A stretch of DNA of 64,000 nt from Dendrolimus kikuchii. Taxonomy: Eukaryota; Arthropoda; Insecta; Lepidoptera; Lasiocampidae. The position numbers and the translations under genes were made by a program. The notes below the pieces were generated by a model that was not told the origin of the DNA, did not search any database, and worked only from the letters and a program-made list of their open reading frames with translations. Position 1 is the first letter of the stretch, and each line of letters opens with the position of its first letter. The stretch lies in assembly GCA_019925095.2 (NCBI GenBank), contig CM034389.1, positions 3,122,001-3,186,000 of the forward strand. Reading direction: 5' to 3'. Of this stretch, positions 19,891 through 30,261 are shown piece by piece.

Positions 19891-20092
19891 CTACTATCGG
19901 TCCGGCGCGGTTTCACCCGCTCTCTGTCCCGCTCCCGTGGTGTATAGCGTCATGTTATATAGCCTATGACTCCCTGTTAAAGTAGCTTTCCAACGGTAAA
20001 ATAATTTTAAAAATCGGTTCAGTAGATCCAGAGATTACCCCCTACAACGTCACAAACTCACAAACTTTACCTCTTTATAATATTATTATAGA
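19891..20092 (-). mobile_element. Helitron, second subfamily
   Basis: On the minus strand begins A|TCTATAATAATATTATAAAG, continues through GTAATCTCTGGATCTACTGA and ends near CCGGACCGATAG, where the CTAG terminus seems mutated. Confidence 0.6.
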
Positions 20093-20415
20093 TATGTGTG
20101 CGAAATTTCATACTCCTCCGACGGCGCAATTTTCGTAAAAGTTTTTACTTCACGTATTATTTCTAGTTATTTCACAGACTTAAGTATCATACCATAACCG
20201 TGCTAGTAACGTATCCGGCAAGGAAATATTCTTTGTATTGAAAAGTCTATGCTCACTAGACCGTTCCGTCACCGACCAACACCGCCGCGTGCCAGGCACG
20301 AAACGTCAACAATTGTCGACGAGAATATTTTGCCGGTGCCGCTACGTTCCATGCATGGCACGTGACTTTATCAAACCGTTGCGCGCAGGCGGCAAAATGG
20401 GGAGCATACAAGTTT

Positions 20416-20670
20416 ATGACTAAACAGATATACAATGCAAAAGTGGATGGATGCAGAAGTCGTGGAAGGCCACGACACACCTTCCATGATCAAATTAATC
20501 GTGTACTAGCAGAAGGCAATGTCAGGAGCCGTAAGAACAGACGAGCGTGCATGACAAGAGTTATGAATGTCAAAGAAGCAAGTGAGGTGTGTAAGAATAG
20601 CCTAAATGACGCTCTGTAGTTCGTGCCTACCCCGCAAGGGAACTGGCGTGAAGTTATGTATGTATATATG
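20416..20670 (+). mobile_element. RTE LINE 3' end (family B), copy 5
   Basis: Runs from ATGACTAAACAG to the (TATG)n tail. TACAAGTTT flanks it at 20,407-20,415 and 20,671-20,679. One base is lost near 20,606, breaking the frame. Confidence 0.85.
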
Positions 20671-20779
20671 TACAAGTTTTAACCGCTTATGATGTGACCG
20701 ATCTAAGCCCGTTAAACCACTACAAATGAGAGAACGGATATAACACGCGGTTGATACGCGTATGACACGCGGATGTTGC

Positions 20780-22330
20780 TACCCCGCCCTATAGGAACAG
20801 CCGCACTGTTCCTAGACGTAGCAAAAGCCTTCGACAAGGTCTGGCACAACGGCTTGATTTACAAGTTGTACCAGTTCGGTGTGCCAGACAGACTCGTGCT
20901 CATCTTGCAAGACTTCCTCCTAGGCCGAAGCTTCCGTTTTCGAGTGGAGGGAACGCGCTCGTCCCCTCACCCACTCACAGCCGGTGTACCACAGGGCTCG
21001 GCCCTGTCCCCACTACTTTTCACGCTGTACACCAGCGACATCCCAAAAACTCCAGATGTGGAGCTAGCCCTCTTCGCGGATGACACCGCACTCTATACAT
21101 CAGATCACAACCGAAAAATGGCTTGCGTCCGGCTGCAGGCAGCTGTCACAGAGCTAGGCGAATGGTTTCGCAAATGGAGGATAGAGGTAAACCCGGAGAA
21201 AAGCGCAGCAATGTTCTTTTCCCCGGGCACGCTTCGCTCCCCCAAACGCGCTTGCCTTCGCCTAAAAACCATTTCGCTCTACGAACAACAAATTCCCTGG
21301 GAAAAGTACACCAAATACCTGGGTGTCACCCTCGATCGGAACTTGCGCTTCAACGAGCATATCACTATAATCCGAAATAGAGCGCGATTTGTGATGGGTC
21401 GTTTAGCACCCATGATAGACAAACGAAGCAAAATGTCCCTCAGACACAAGCTTACTTTGTATAAAACATGCATCCGCCCGATCATGACATACGCGAGTGT
21501 GGTATTCGGCCATGCCAAGCCTGCCCTTTTAGATAAATTGCAAATCGTGCAAAACAAATTCATGCGCAGAGCCGTCGGTGCTCCCCTCTATATGCGTAAC
21601 GTCGACCTCCACCGCGATCTGGAGCTTCCCTCCATCAAAAACTACATTACGTCGCTCTCGCGTAAGTATTTCGATCTCGCGCCGCACCATCGAAATCCAC
21701 TCGTCGTGTCCGCGTCCGATTATAAGCCTCGGCGAAAGGCTCTCGTGCGACGACCGCGTAACGTCCTCACGGACAGGGTCGACGTTATCACAAAACGGCT
21801 GGCCCGGATCAGCCCGCCCGCGGTTAGGACGGCAGGCTGGCAGGCACGGACAGACAGACACAGACGGCGGCGTCTCAGGCGCCGCCAATCAAGATCTCTC
21901 CACGTCCCTGCGAGGGACGCTAGGAGACATAGCCCCCCCACAGGATAGACTAGGCGTGTTGCTGGGAAGTTTCTTTCGCCGTTTCTTCTCTCCCAGCCAT
22001 AACACGTTGCGAAACGGCAGTAAGATAGCGTAGGCCGCCGCAAACCACCGATCCCGGCCCGCCGGAATCCTTCCCCTCGGGCTTTATATTACCCGTCGCC
22101 CGTTCTCAATTAGTGCTTTGTGTCGCCCTATGGTGGGCATCATTAAATTCATCCCCCTCTCATGGCAACAGTTCAGCCGAGGTAAAACTCCTTAGGGAGC
22201 TCCCTCGAGCAAGTTGCCCCCCCCGGGCTCGAGCGCCTTCGCTTCGCGAAGGCACTCGCCCCAAAAACCCCGGTAAAGTTGTAAGGTCTTCGGACCAACA
22301 ACATAAAGTCAAGTCCAATAAAAAAAAAAA
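20780..22330 (+). mobile_element. Jockey-like LINE, 5' truncated, young insertion
   Basis: GCGGATGTTGC occurs at 20,769-20,779 and 22,331-22,341 as an 11-bp target-site duplication. The insert holds an open RT frame, then a ~380 bp 3' UTR with the GAGGTCTTCGGACCAACAAC-type end (here AAGGTCTTCGGACCAACAAC) and a clean A-run. A second, older copy of the 3' part lies at 54,091-55,249. Confidence 0.88.
20782..21948 (+). CDS. LINE reverse transcriptase, C-terminal two-thirds (partial)
   Basis: About 389 residues in one uninterrupted frame. The apparent ATG at 20,773 lies in the flanking target-site duplication, so it is not a real start; the protein is truncated at its N-terminus and lacks the endonuclease. 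Motifs in order: FLDVAKAFDKVWHNGLIYKL (RT motif A, Asp), GVPQGSALSPLLFTLY (motif B), LALFADDTALYTS (FADD catalytic box), WRIEVNPEKSAAMFF and YLGVTLDRNL (motifs D/E), then the KFMRRAVGAPLYMRN thumb region. The frame ends in a basic Arg-rich tail. In its family this enzyme copies LINE RNA into the target DNA. The intact frame indicates recent insertion. Confidence 0.85.
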   Translation, partial: PRPIGTAALFLDVAKAFDKVWHNGLIYKLYQFGVPDRLVLILQDFLLGRSFRFRVEGTRSSPHPLTAGVPQGSALSPLLFTLYTSDIPKTPDVELALFADDTALYTSDHNRKMACVRLQAAVTELGEWFRKWRIEVNPEKSAAMFFSPGTLRSPKRACLRLKTISLYEQQIPWEKYTKYLGVTLDRNLRFNEHITIIRNRARFVMGRLAPMIDKRSKMSLRHKLTLYKTCIRPIMTYASVVFGHAKPALLDKLQIVQNKFMRRAVGAPLYMRNVDLHRDLELPSIKNYITSLSRKYFDLAPHHRNPLVVSASDYKPRRKALVRRPRNVLTDRVDVITKRLARISPPAVRTAGWQARTDRHRRRRLRRRQSRSLHVPARDARRHSPPTG

Positions 22331-22471
22331 GCGGATGTTGCCTAAATGCTACGGACACTAAAGCCGTTATGCACGGCTATGATACGCTATTGATACGTTC
22401 TAGTGGGCATAGTAAACCGTATCGTATTTTTTACCGTGCCTGATACGTTCATAGCACGGTCATGGTATGAT

Positions 22472-22925
22472 CCGATGTAGTGGGTAGAGACCTTTTGATA
22501 TGCAGTGATTATAAAGAAATATGTTATATAATATAACATTGTTGGCACAATGAATGTCATGCTGTTAATATTTTTATTTCGCAGCCTTAGAATAGTAGAG
22601 AGTTTTAACACCTAATAAAACTTTCATTTTTTTTTATAAGATATCGGGAATCCATTTTTGATTCAAGCATTTCCGTTTCCTGTCTTATTTCACGCTTACC
22701 GGATGTGTCTCCGATAGAAAGTGGCGCCCCCTATAACGGTATTACAGTTTATGAGCACAGGAGTACCTGTGGTCGCTTAGAGTTTCGTCTCGTAATTTAA
22801 GCGTCGGTTTGCCTTTCAGTTCTATGCTTTTCGACCGTATTGATCCAATCTGGATGATTCGTCTAATACTTGTATCATTAGTATGTAGTATTAGCAACGC
22901 TATGAATGAATAAATTTAATTATAA
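22472..22925. other. No recognisable feature
   Basis: Mostly AT-rich; no repeat or gene recognised. Confidence 0.45.
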
Positions 22926-23052
22926 GAGATAGATAGATAGATAGATAACACTTTATTGTACACCATTACAGAAAATTTACGAACTAGTATTATACTAATT
23001 GTGTACAAAGGGCGGTCTTATCGCTAAAAAGCGATCTCTTCCAGACAACCCG
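22926..23052 (-). mobile_element. LINE 3' end X, copy 2
   Basis: (AGAT)n tail at the left, then AACACTTTATTGTAC and ...GCGATCTCTTCCAGACAACC. The inverse reads TAGCGATAAGACCGCCC...AATAAAGTGTTATCTATC, a LINE 3' terminus with its own AATAAA. Confidence 0.7.
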
Positions 23053-23250
23053 TGGCAAGAATATTGCTGATTAAGAATGGCGATGGTGGTATACATATAA
23101 TTATTGTACGATTACTTACATTTTAATAATAAATATATAACTATACTCTATATACAAATACATAAGTTATATACATATACAAGATATGGTGATAAAATGC
23201 AACTATTTAAACATAATAAATATGTAACTATATACAATATAATATCAATA

Positions 23251-23542
23251 CAATATACAATGTGGAAAGAATGCATGATGAAAGAATGACTAAACAGATA
23301 TACAATGCAAAAGTGGATGGATGCAGAAGTCGTGGAAGGCCACGACACACCTTCCATGATCAAATTGATCGTGCACTAGCAGAAGGGGATGTCAGGAGCC
23401 TTAAGAACAGACGAGCTTGCATGACAAGAGTTATGAATGTCAAAGAGGCAAGTGAGGTGTGTAAGAATAAGCCTAAATGGCACTCTGTTGTTCGTGCCTA
23501 CCCCGCAAGGGAACTGGCGTGAAGTTATGTATGTATGTATGT
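23251..23542 (+). mobile_element. RTE LINE 3' end (family B), copy 6
   Basis: Encodes ERMHDERMTKQIYNAKVDG onward in an open frame to ARELA. AATATCAATA occurs at 23,241-23,250 and 23,543-23,552. Eleven extra bases at the 5' junction do not match the family consensus. Confidence 0.83.
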
Positions 23543-23845
23543 AATATCAATAAATGCAAGAGAATTACTACTGAAGCAATATCGGGACTATCAGTATCGA
23601 ACCTACGTCATTAGAATGTGGCGCGGTCGCCTTGCCCACGAAGTTATCACGAGTTGATGTCGATTCATAAAGCTGTGATCATCTTTTTGTTTGTACAAAA
23701 TTCGTGATAACGTCTACTTTAATGAATGAGATAAATTATAGATTATTAAAATTATCATACGAAATTCATTCATTAAATATCGGTCAAGTGCGTGTCAGTC
23801 CTACTATGACATGGTCCGTAGAGGTGACGACTGAGGATTTTTCAT

Positions 23846-24161
23846 TATCCGTGCAGGAACGGAGAAAGAATACAATTTCCTGCGGCCGGGCGGCCTGTCG
23901 TAAGAGGCGACTAAACAACCCACAGCCAGGTGGTTGGGCATTTGCCCGACTGGATGGCTACCACCTCTGGTCTAGAGCATGCCGCCATAACAACTTTGAG
24001 TTGTGTACCGGCATTAGTGACCAGGTTCCAGACTCACTTAAGAGAGCAGCAGCGCATTTGTAGCACCTTTGGTGTTGCAAATGTCCATAGGCGATGGTAA
24101 CCGCTTTCCATCCAGTGGGCCGTCTGCCTGTCTGCTGAACTCCTGCAATAAAAAAAAAAGG
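23846..24161 (+). mobile_element. SINE-like family A, copy 8 (full length)
   Basis: TTTTCAT flanks it at 23,839-23,845 and 24,162-24,168, the clearest duplication among family A copies. This fixes the 5' end at TATCCGTGCAGG. Confidence 0.85.
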
Positions 24162-24259
24162 TTTTCATACTTTGACTATGGAACCGTATATGGCGTTGGG
24201 AGAAGATTCAGCTCCGCCTCCTTGGCCTCAGAATAGGTTTAGGTGGGTCAATGAATTAT

Positions 24260-24455
24260 ACTTTAAGGATGTCCCGACTAGGTGGAGGAGCGAGATGGAA
24301 TTCTCCTTTGTCTCAAAGGAAGATCTTCCAGCCAGGAAATTGTTGTTCCTCGCAGGCCTAGGCTCATCTATTATTGTTGGAAATTTGTATATATTCTTCG
24401 TACGTTTCGGAAGTCATATGCGAATTATTGCACAGCGCCATCTATTGTCTTGTTC
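24260..24455. repeat. Dispersed repeat AA, copy 1
   Basis: Shares GGTGGAGGAGCGAGATGGAA, 'gatcttccag..agg', CCTCGCAGGCCTAGGC and 'tgtatatattctt' with 40,950-41,125. A 100-codon frame runs through this copy (from 24,172) but is not conserved in the second copy, so I treat it as non-coding. Confidence 0.65.
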
Positions 24456-24462
24456 CACTGCA

Positions 24463-24745
24463 TACATACATACATACATAACTTCACGCCAGTTCCCTTG
24501 CGGGGTAGGCACGAACAACAGAGCGCCATTCAGGCTTATTCTTACACACCTCACTTGCTTCTTTGACATTCATAACTCTTGTCATACACGCTCGTCTGTT
24601 CTTAACGCTCCTGACATCACCTTCTGCTAGTACACGATCAAATTATTTCATCATGCATTCTTTCCACATACCCGAACCACCGGAGCATTCTTTTCCTTAC
24701 CTTCACCCCGACACTCTCATTCAGACCAACTCTTTTTCTTACTTA
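24463..24745 (-). mobile_element. RTE LINE 3' end (family B), copy 7, internally deleted
   Basis: CACTGCA flanks it at 24,456-24,462 and 24,746-24,752. About 80 bp between GATCAAATT and ATTTCATCATGC is missing compared with other copies. Confidence 0.8.
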
Positions 24746-25004
24746 CACTGCAATACAAGATATAAAGTATATAAATGTATTCAATCTATTTCCATAATAA
24801 TCGGTAGATGTGTTAAAAAGAGGTACACTGGCCTGACGAGGTCTTGGGGAGCTCTAGTGGTTTAACAGCTCGAATATTAGCCAAACGGTAGATGTCTGCG
24901 CCTGGAATACGTTGGCAGGGTTTTCTTACAGCAACGTAAGGGTAGCCTTGGTCCTGGAACAGACAAATGGTTATATTTCTTTTTTAAACGGTAGATCAGT
25001 TACA

Positions 25005-25265
25005 TATCGAGGGGTGAAAGGCTATTTGTTTTAAGCGACATTTTGTGACAGAATTGACTTGATGGTTTTCTTGCATCCTAATGTCTCAAACTTAAGGAAT
25101 TATAATGAACCTGGTTTCCAACTAAAAACTACAGATTTTTCTTTTTTAAATATAGTATGTAGTTTACTAATGAAGTCTTTTTGTGGGTCATTGAAACTTC
25201 AAACTCCTCTATCGACACAGTTTCGCAAATGTCGCTTAAAACAAATAACCTTGGACCCCTCGATA
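25005..25265. mobile_element. MITE with ~45-bp terminal inverted repeats
   Basis: TATCGAGGGGTGAAAGGCTA... at the left faces ...ACCTTGGACCCCTCGATA at the right. The arms continue through TTTGTTTTAAGCGACATTT. About 170 bp between the arms is non-coding. TA-rich flanks fit a Tc1/mariner-like target. Confidence 0.7.
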
Positions 25266-25278
25266 TTATATTTATAGA

Positions 25279-25708
25279 CTAGCTGTACCCCCGACTTCGT
25301 CCTTCTGGAATTTTTTTTCACCAAACCCTTTTTTTTATTATTATTATTAACATCTCTACGGACTCGAGTTCCGTACCTTTTTTACTACTTAATTTCTATG
25401 AAAAAATTTAGAGTCCATACACGCTTATTGTTTATTTTTGTTACTGTGTGTGACATTAATTTAGTGATTTATATGTTATAGTGTACCTTAAGATTAACTT
25501 ATTATATTAATTTATCCTATTTTTAATACTAAACTTATACTAATGTAGAGTGTATCTGTTACATGCTGGTGTTGTGAGGAAGTGCATGTGCAGTATTGGC
25601 CTTAAAACGTAGCCTAAGTTACTCCTTATAACGTCAGCTATCTGCCAGTAAAAGACCTGTCAAAATCCGTCCAGCCGTTTTAGAGATTAGTCGGAACATC
25701 CAGACAGT
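25279..25708 (-). mobile_element. Helitron interrupted by retroposon K
   Basis: 3' end at the left (ACTAGCTGTACCCCCGACTT, inverse CTAGT). The body resumes after K as 'gtcaaaatccgtccagccgttttagagatt', a common Helitron block. Confidence 0.55.
25332..25607 (-). mobile_element. Retroposon K, copy 2
   Basis: Inverse of 14,308-14,597 with the (TTA)n tail at the left. Confidence 0.7.
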
Positions 25709-25710
25709 TT

Positions 25711-26033
25711 TATCCGTGCAGGAACGGAGAATGAATACAATTTCCTGCGGCCGGGCGGCCTGTCGTAAGAGGCGACTTAACAACCCACAGCCAGGTGGTA
25801 GGGCATTTGCCCGACTGGATGGCTACCACCCCTGGTCTAAAGTATGTCGCCATAACAACCTTGAGTTGTGTTCCGGCATTAGTGACCAGGTTCCAGTTTC
25901 CCTTAAGAGAGCAGCAGCGCATTTGTAGCACCTTTGGTGTTGCAAATGTCCATAGGCGATGGTAACCGCTTTACATCAAGTGGGCCGTCTGCCTGTCTGC
26001 TGATCTCCTGCAATAAAAAAAAAAAAAAAAAAA
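25711..26033 (+). mobile_element. SINE-like family A, copy 9 (full length)
   Basis: Near-consensus copy with a 19-base A-run, suggesting a young insertion. It lies at the 5' edge of the Helitron above. Confidence 0.83.
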
Positions 26034-26219
26034 CAAAAAAATTAAAAAACGGTTTTTTGATATCAGTAACGCATATACTTTCATATGCATTTAGTAACAA
26101 GCTGTTATTTTGACTTTACAACAGACACTTCAAGTTTATTTCTCTGTATAGATAATAAATACTTCACAATATCTTTGGTAATGAGAAATGACTGTCATTT
26201 TTACATAAATAATATGTTA

Positions 26220-27498
26220 GGTTGGGGAAATAGTTTCTTCGCATTTTATATAAAAATTCAAAATAATATTTTATAAAGTTTATTTACATTTGACTAAAGT
26301 ATGTAGGTGCCATTTTGTTGAATAACTTTTTGCCATCTTGTAGGTAGGGACGTGATCCCATTGCTATAAAAATTTTGGGGCTTCTGATTAAAAAAACTGC
26401 GAAAAGTGGTTTTGGCAGTCCTCTCGTGATGTTAACCTGACACTGCCTAAGGAATTCTGCAGAGACCGAAACAGGTGATAATCTGAAGGTGCAAGGTCAG
26501 GACTATACGGCGGATTCATTAACACCTTTCAGCCAAACTCTCGTAATTTTTGCTGAGTGGCTAAAGATGTGTCAGGTATAGCGTTATCATGGTGAAAAAC
26601 CACACCCCTTCTGTTGATTAATTCCGGCCGCTTTCTCTCAACTTTTTGCTTTAATCTCATCAGTTGTTCGCAGTACAGTTCAGAATCGATGGTCCTGCCT
26701 GGCGGTAACAGCTCATAATGAATAATGCCTTTCCAATCCCACCATACACACAGCATCACCTTGTTGCGAGTTAACCCGGGTTTCGCCACAGTCTGTGAAG
26801 CCTGACCGGCCTTTCACCACGATCTTTTTCTCACGTTCTTGTCGTACGCGATCCACTTTTCATCACCAGTTATCAGCTTCTTCAAAAATGATTCGGTTTC
26901 ATTACGTCGTAATAAAGAATCACAAATGAGTACACGGTTCATTAGGTTTCTTTCGGTGAGCTCATGAGGCACTCAAATATCGGGCTTTTTTGTATTCCCA
27001 GCTTTTTTCAAATGCGCCAAAACCGTTTTGTGGTCAATTCCCAGTTCTCCAGCTAGATCGTAACTACTAATATGCCGATCTTGCTCCACTTTTTCAAAAA
27101 TGGCATCAATTTTGTCCGTAATAGGGCGACCAGAGCGACGTGCATCTTTGATATCAAAATTTCCGGATTGAAAACGCTTCAACCAAACTTGCGCTACTCT
27201 CACAGATACTGCATTAGGTCCATAAACATCACAAATTTTTTTCGCGGCTTGTATTGCATTTTTACCTTTTTTGTAGTAAAATTTTAAAATGTATCGAATT
27301 TCTTCATTAGATTCACTCATTTTAACAATAAGAAAAACAAATGAAAATCACACATTTTCCTAATTTGAATTTGGAATTGTCTTCTTTAAATTAAAACTTT
27401 TTAATGATACCAAAACCAGCCAGATACAAATGGTATAGCCAAAGAGATCTTATTACAAGTTCATACATACTATATGCGAAAAGACTTTTTCCCCAACC
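26220..27498 (-). mobile_element. mariner transposon, full length, decayed
   Basis: 1,279 bp, the usual mariner length. Ends GGTTGGGGAAATAGTTTCTT (left) and ...AAGACTTTTTCCCCAACC (right) are inverted repeats, each next to a TA (26,218-26,219 and 27,499-27,500), the mariner target duplication. Confidence 0.9.
26294..27320 (-). pseudogene. mariner transposase pseudogene
   Basis: From the ATG at 27,320 the frame would give ~341 residues (family norm 340-350). N-terminal helix-turn-helix DNA-binding domain: residues 1-115, with SVRVAQVWLKRFQSGNFDIK and the linker RRSGRPITD. Catalytic residues are all present: Asp153 in ITGDEKW, Asp245 in FHHDNA, and Asp280 in PPYSPDLAPSDYH, which gives the D,D34D spacing of mariner. 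The frame is broken by three TGA codons (26,973-26,975; 26,814-26,816; 26,529-26,531) and one frameshift in the A-run at 26,391-26,396. Two of the TGAs stand where mariners have Trp. In its intact form the enzyme cuts and pastes the element at TA sites; this copy is inactive. Confidence 0.92.
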
Positions 27499-27500
27499 TA

Positions 27501-27945
27501 TTATAAACCTTACATAGTAATGGAACACCTAAATTATTTCCACCGATATCATATCAATTTTGTATACAAACAAAGGATAATTGATTGCTATAAATATTTG
27601 ATTTACGATAGATTGCAACTTGTCAGTTGACGACTTGACTCGTATAGGGGAATTTATGGACAGTAATGTGCCGACGTCGCCTATCTATCTGCTTCTGTGT
27701 TATAAATAATCATAATTTACGCAATACGCAAAATGTTTATGTTACTTAACAGGGCCGTCTTTACCCATTTTTTTTACCAGGGCAAATCCGACTGCGGACT
27801 AAGCCGCGACAAGGGCAGAACCTTGGGGGGATAATTCACGAACTTCGATTCACCAGATCGGGGGTGGCACTAGCATGCCCAGTCAGAACTGGACCCATGC
27901 TATTGCCACTCCCCGGTTAGGGATACCCACTAAAATATAGATTGG
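27501..27945. other. No recognisable feature
   Basis: AT-rich, then a mixed stretch around 27,745-27,930 that may be an unrecognised repeat. Confidence 0.4.
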
Positions 27946-28252
27946 CAGTAATAAAGTTATATAAATAACAGCCCCTAAATGTCCCACTGCTGCACTCGGG
28001 CCTCCCACTATAGGGGAATCGACGTATACCCGCCACACTTGTCCAAGGTGGCTTGGCAGGTTTGACACATCGGTTATCTCGATGTGCAGGTTTCATCACG
28101 ATGCTTTCCTTCACCGTTGTTAGCACGTGGTAATTGTAACAATATGCATATTAAGTTAGAAAACTGCCTAAGTGGTGCATGCGTTCCGGCCAGGATAAGA
28201 ACCCGAGCCCTTTGAGTTTGGGATGGGTGCGCTAGCCATTACCCTACCACGA
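27946..28252 (-). mobile_element. tRNA-derived SINE, near full length
   Basis: On the minus strand: A-box-like TGGCTAGCGCACC (28,226-28,238), B-box-like GGGTTCTTATCC (28,193-28,204), body with AAGCATCGTGATGAAACCTG, and the end GCAGTGGGACATTTAGGGGC typical of a widespread lepidopteran SINE. Confidence 0.78.
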
Positions 28253-28310
28253 CTACAAAAATTGTCATTTTCATTAATTTTCATTTCAAAGTTCAGGATA
28301 CTCATTATCG

Positions 28311-28536
28311 TATACATACATACATAACTTCACGCCAGTTCCCTTGCGGGGTAGGCACGAACAACAGAGCGCCATTTAGGCTTATTCTTACACACTTCAC
28401 TTGCTTCTTTGACATTCATAACTCTTGTCATGCACACTCGTCTGTTCTTAAGGCTCCTGACATCACCTTCTGCTAGTACACGATCAATTTGATCATGGAA
28501 GGTGTGTCGTGGCCTTCCACGACTTCTGCATCCATC
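28311..28536 (-). mobile_element. RTE LINE 3' end (family B), copy 8
   Basis: CATTATCG flanks it at 28,303-28,310 and 28,537-28,544. Tail (TATG)n at the left. Open frame for the RTE C-terminus. Confidence 0.85.
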
Positions 28537-28659
28537 CATTATCGAATAAAAGTGATGAAAACGACTCAGCGTCGTAGATTTTGTAGTAGCGCACAAAATT
28601 ATGTTTTCATATTTTTGTACAATTAAAAGGAGTCAAGAAGCGCAGTAATTATTATTTAA

Positions 28660-29061
28660 CAAGTAATAAAACTACGTTTTAACGGTTTTAAGCGCGGTAA
28701 TTTGTTTGATTTTTATTATTTCGACGTTCCGGCCCCTTTTCAGTAGCCGTGATCACGGAAGACAAAGATGTCAAGTGTCAATGAGTATTGTTAAAGTTTT
28801 ATTTAGCCTACCGCTGCCAACTTGTTCATTTTAATTCTTTAGTTTCAATTTTATTTATGGTTATTATTTACTCTATGGGAGCCTAATTTAAATTACGACC
28901 GCTTCGCAACGTGTTGTGGCTTGAAGAGAAGAAGCGGCGCAAGAAGCCCTTCGGCAAACATGCCTCGCTCTAATAATTTTATATAATATTAAAAAGGGTG
29001 GGAGGAAACTTGACACCTGTGATCGCCGCTACTGAAAAGTTGCCGAAACGTCGGAATAATA
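28660..29061. mobile_element. Family D foldback element, copy 1
   Basis: Left arm ACGTTTTAACGGTTTTAAGC ... CGACGTTCCGGCC; right arm GCTACTGAAAAGTTGCCGAAACGTCGGA is the inverse of the left-arm interior. The middle shares TTTATTTAGCCTACCG and AAGAGAAGAAGCGGCGCAAG with 30.8-31.7 kb. Family E follows without a gap. Confidence 0.6.
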
Positions 29062-29237
29062 AAATAATACTTTATCGAGATGTTGCCGAGCGCTTAGTAG
29101 ACCTCTCACGCGACCAAAAGGCTGGCGTCTATTTTGCTCAAAGGGTAAGCATTGCTATTCAGCGTGGTAACGCCGCCAGCCTTTTGGGAACGTTCCCGGT
29201 AAGTGACAGTGGTTTGGGACCAATATTTTATCTATAA
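29062..29237 (+). pseudogene. Family E fragment, copy 3
   Basis: Open for ~58 residues: LYRDVAERLVDLSRDQKAGV, YFAQRVSIAIQRGNAASLLG, TFPVSDSGLGPIFYL and a stop. It is the intact end of the family E protein, truncated at its N-terminus by the family D element. Confidence 0.75.
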
Positions 29238-29768
29238 TTTTGCTCTCCTTTTTTTTTATTTAGTTTTAGTATTTAATTTTAGGTTTCTATTTTATAGTTT
29301 AGTTTAATTTTTAAAATAATTTTGGTTGTTACAATAAATAATCATAGTAATTAAAATTATTTCTATCATCCAATTATAAAAGATAAAATGGTATTTTAAA
29401 TGATGTTTTGTATATGTAAATAAACTTGTAATTTATTATAACTTTATCTATCTTATCTTTATCAATCGTTTGGCAGAAAGAAATTTGTACGTACTAAATA
29501 ACTGACAAAGAACAAAAGACAGTTGTTTACTTTAATCATAAAAAGACATGAGGGATTCCCTGTGCCTACTAATTTTATCACTAGAAACATTAGTTTTTAC
29601 GCGATAAGTACTCATCATTTGAATTTTTCGTTATTTGTTTGAGAATCCAATAGATTGGGAAGCCCCTATGCGTATATGTTTTAGAAAATAACCTATGTAT
29701 ATTACATACGCGATTTTAAATGCAAATTTACAAGTAAGTACCTATACCATAAAAATTGAGTATACAAC
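29238..29768. other. No recognisable feature
   Basis: AT-rich. Probably the 3' UTR of family E followed by unassigned sequence. Confidence 0.4.
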
Positions 29769-29914
29769 CCGCAAGAGTTAACTTGAGACTTCGCTCGGAT
29801 GACGTAAGCGCGAGGTACTGATTCGATCGTACGCGTCGATGGCGAGAGCGCTAAGAAGGCGGGGGTCGGGAGGTGAGCGCGCATTCCGCTCAGGTCTCAA
29901 GTTAACTCTTGCGG
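29769..29914. mobile_element. Short MITE-like unit with 21-bp perfect inverted ends
   Basis: CCGCAAGAGTTAACTTGAGAC at 29,769-29,789 is exactly inverted at 29,894-29,914. The ~100-bp core is strikingly GC-rich (GCGAGAGCGC, GGCGGGGGTCGGG) in an AT-rich setting. Confidence 0.65.
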
Positions 29915-30261
29915 ATAATACAAAACCCTGCCTCTTGGTTTCCTTTCTCGCTAGACGCATAGGTTTGCTGGAAGAAAACACTTTTTAGGGTTAAACTCGC
30001 CTTTGTATAAAACACTATTATTTTATACTTTCATATGTAATTATTTCTATGTACAATAAATAATAAAGATTTTTGCAACAAATTACACTATTTAATTATG
30101 TTTAAATGATATACAGGCAGTTACTGTATTATACCATTTATGCACTTGCCTTACAAAAAAAATTTACTTATTTGGCACTTAAGTTAAATTTTAAGCAGTA
30201 GTCATACAATTTAACGGTAACTGTGCATTAGTCAACTTAAGGAACATCTAAAGTTACATAT
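29915..30261. other. No recognisable feature
   Basis: AT-rich, no repeat match. Confidence 0.45.

Larger units (their letters stand above)
20186..22471. mobile_element. Terminal-inverted-repeat element with two nested insertions
   Basis: ATCATACCATAACCGTGCTA at the left (20,186-20,218) pairs with the inverse of 22,439-22,471 over about 33 bp with few mismatches. Its interior repeats motifs such as GATACG and GCACGG. A 1.55 kb LINE and an RTE copy, each with its own target-site duplication, make up most of the length, so the native element is about 450 bp. No transposase; superfamily not assigned. Confidence 0.65.

Noticed and set aside
20773..20775. ATG at 20,773 as the start of the LINE protein
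   Set aside because: It lies in the target-site duplication of the truncated insertion, i.e. in host DNA.
21123..22043. Additional frames overlapping the Jockey-like RT (both strands)
   Set aside because: They are shadows of the high-GC RT coding frame.
24172..24630. 152-codon frame starting MTMEPYMALGEDSAPPP
   Set aside because: It runs from the end of a SINE through repeat AA into an antisense RTE fragment; the second copy of AA does not keep the frame.
25710..25931. Conserved 70-100-codon frames on both strands of the SINE A copies (MESGYHRLWTFATPK-type and MQERRKNTISCGRAAC-type)
   Set aside because: They recur only because the repeat recurs, are broken in many copies and lie on both strands; nothing suggests translation.
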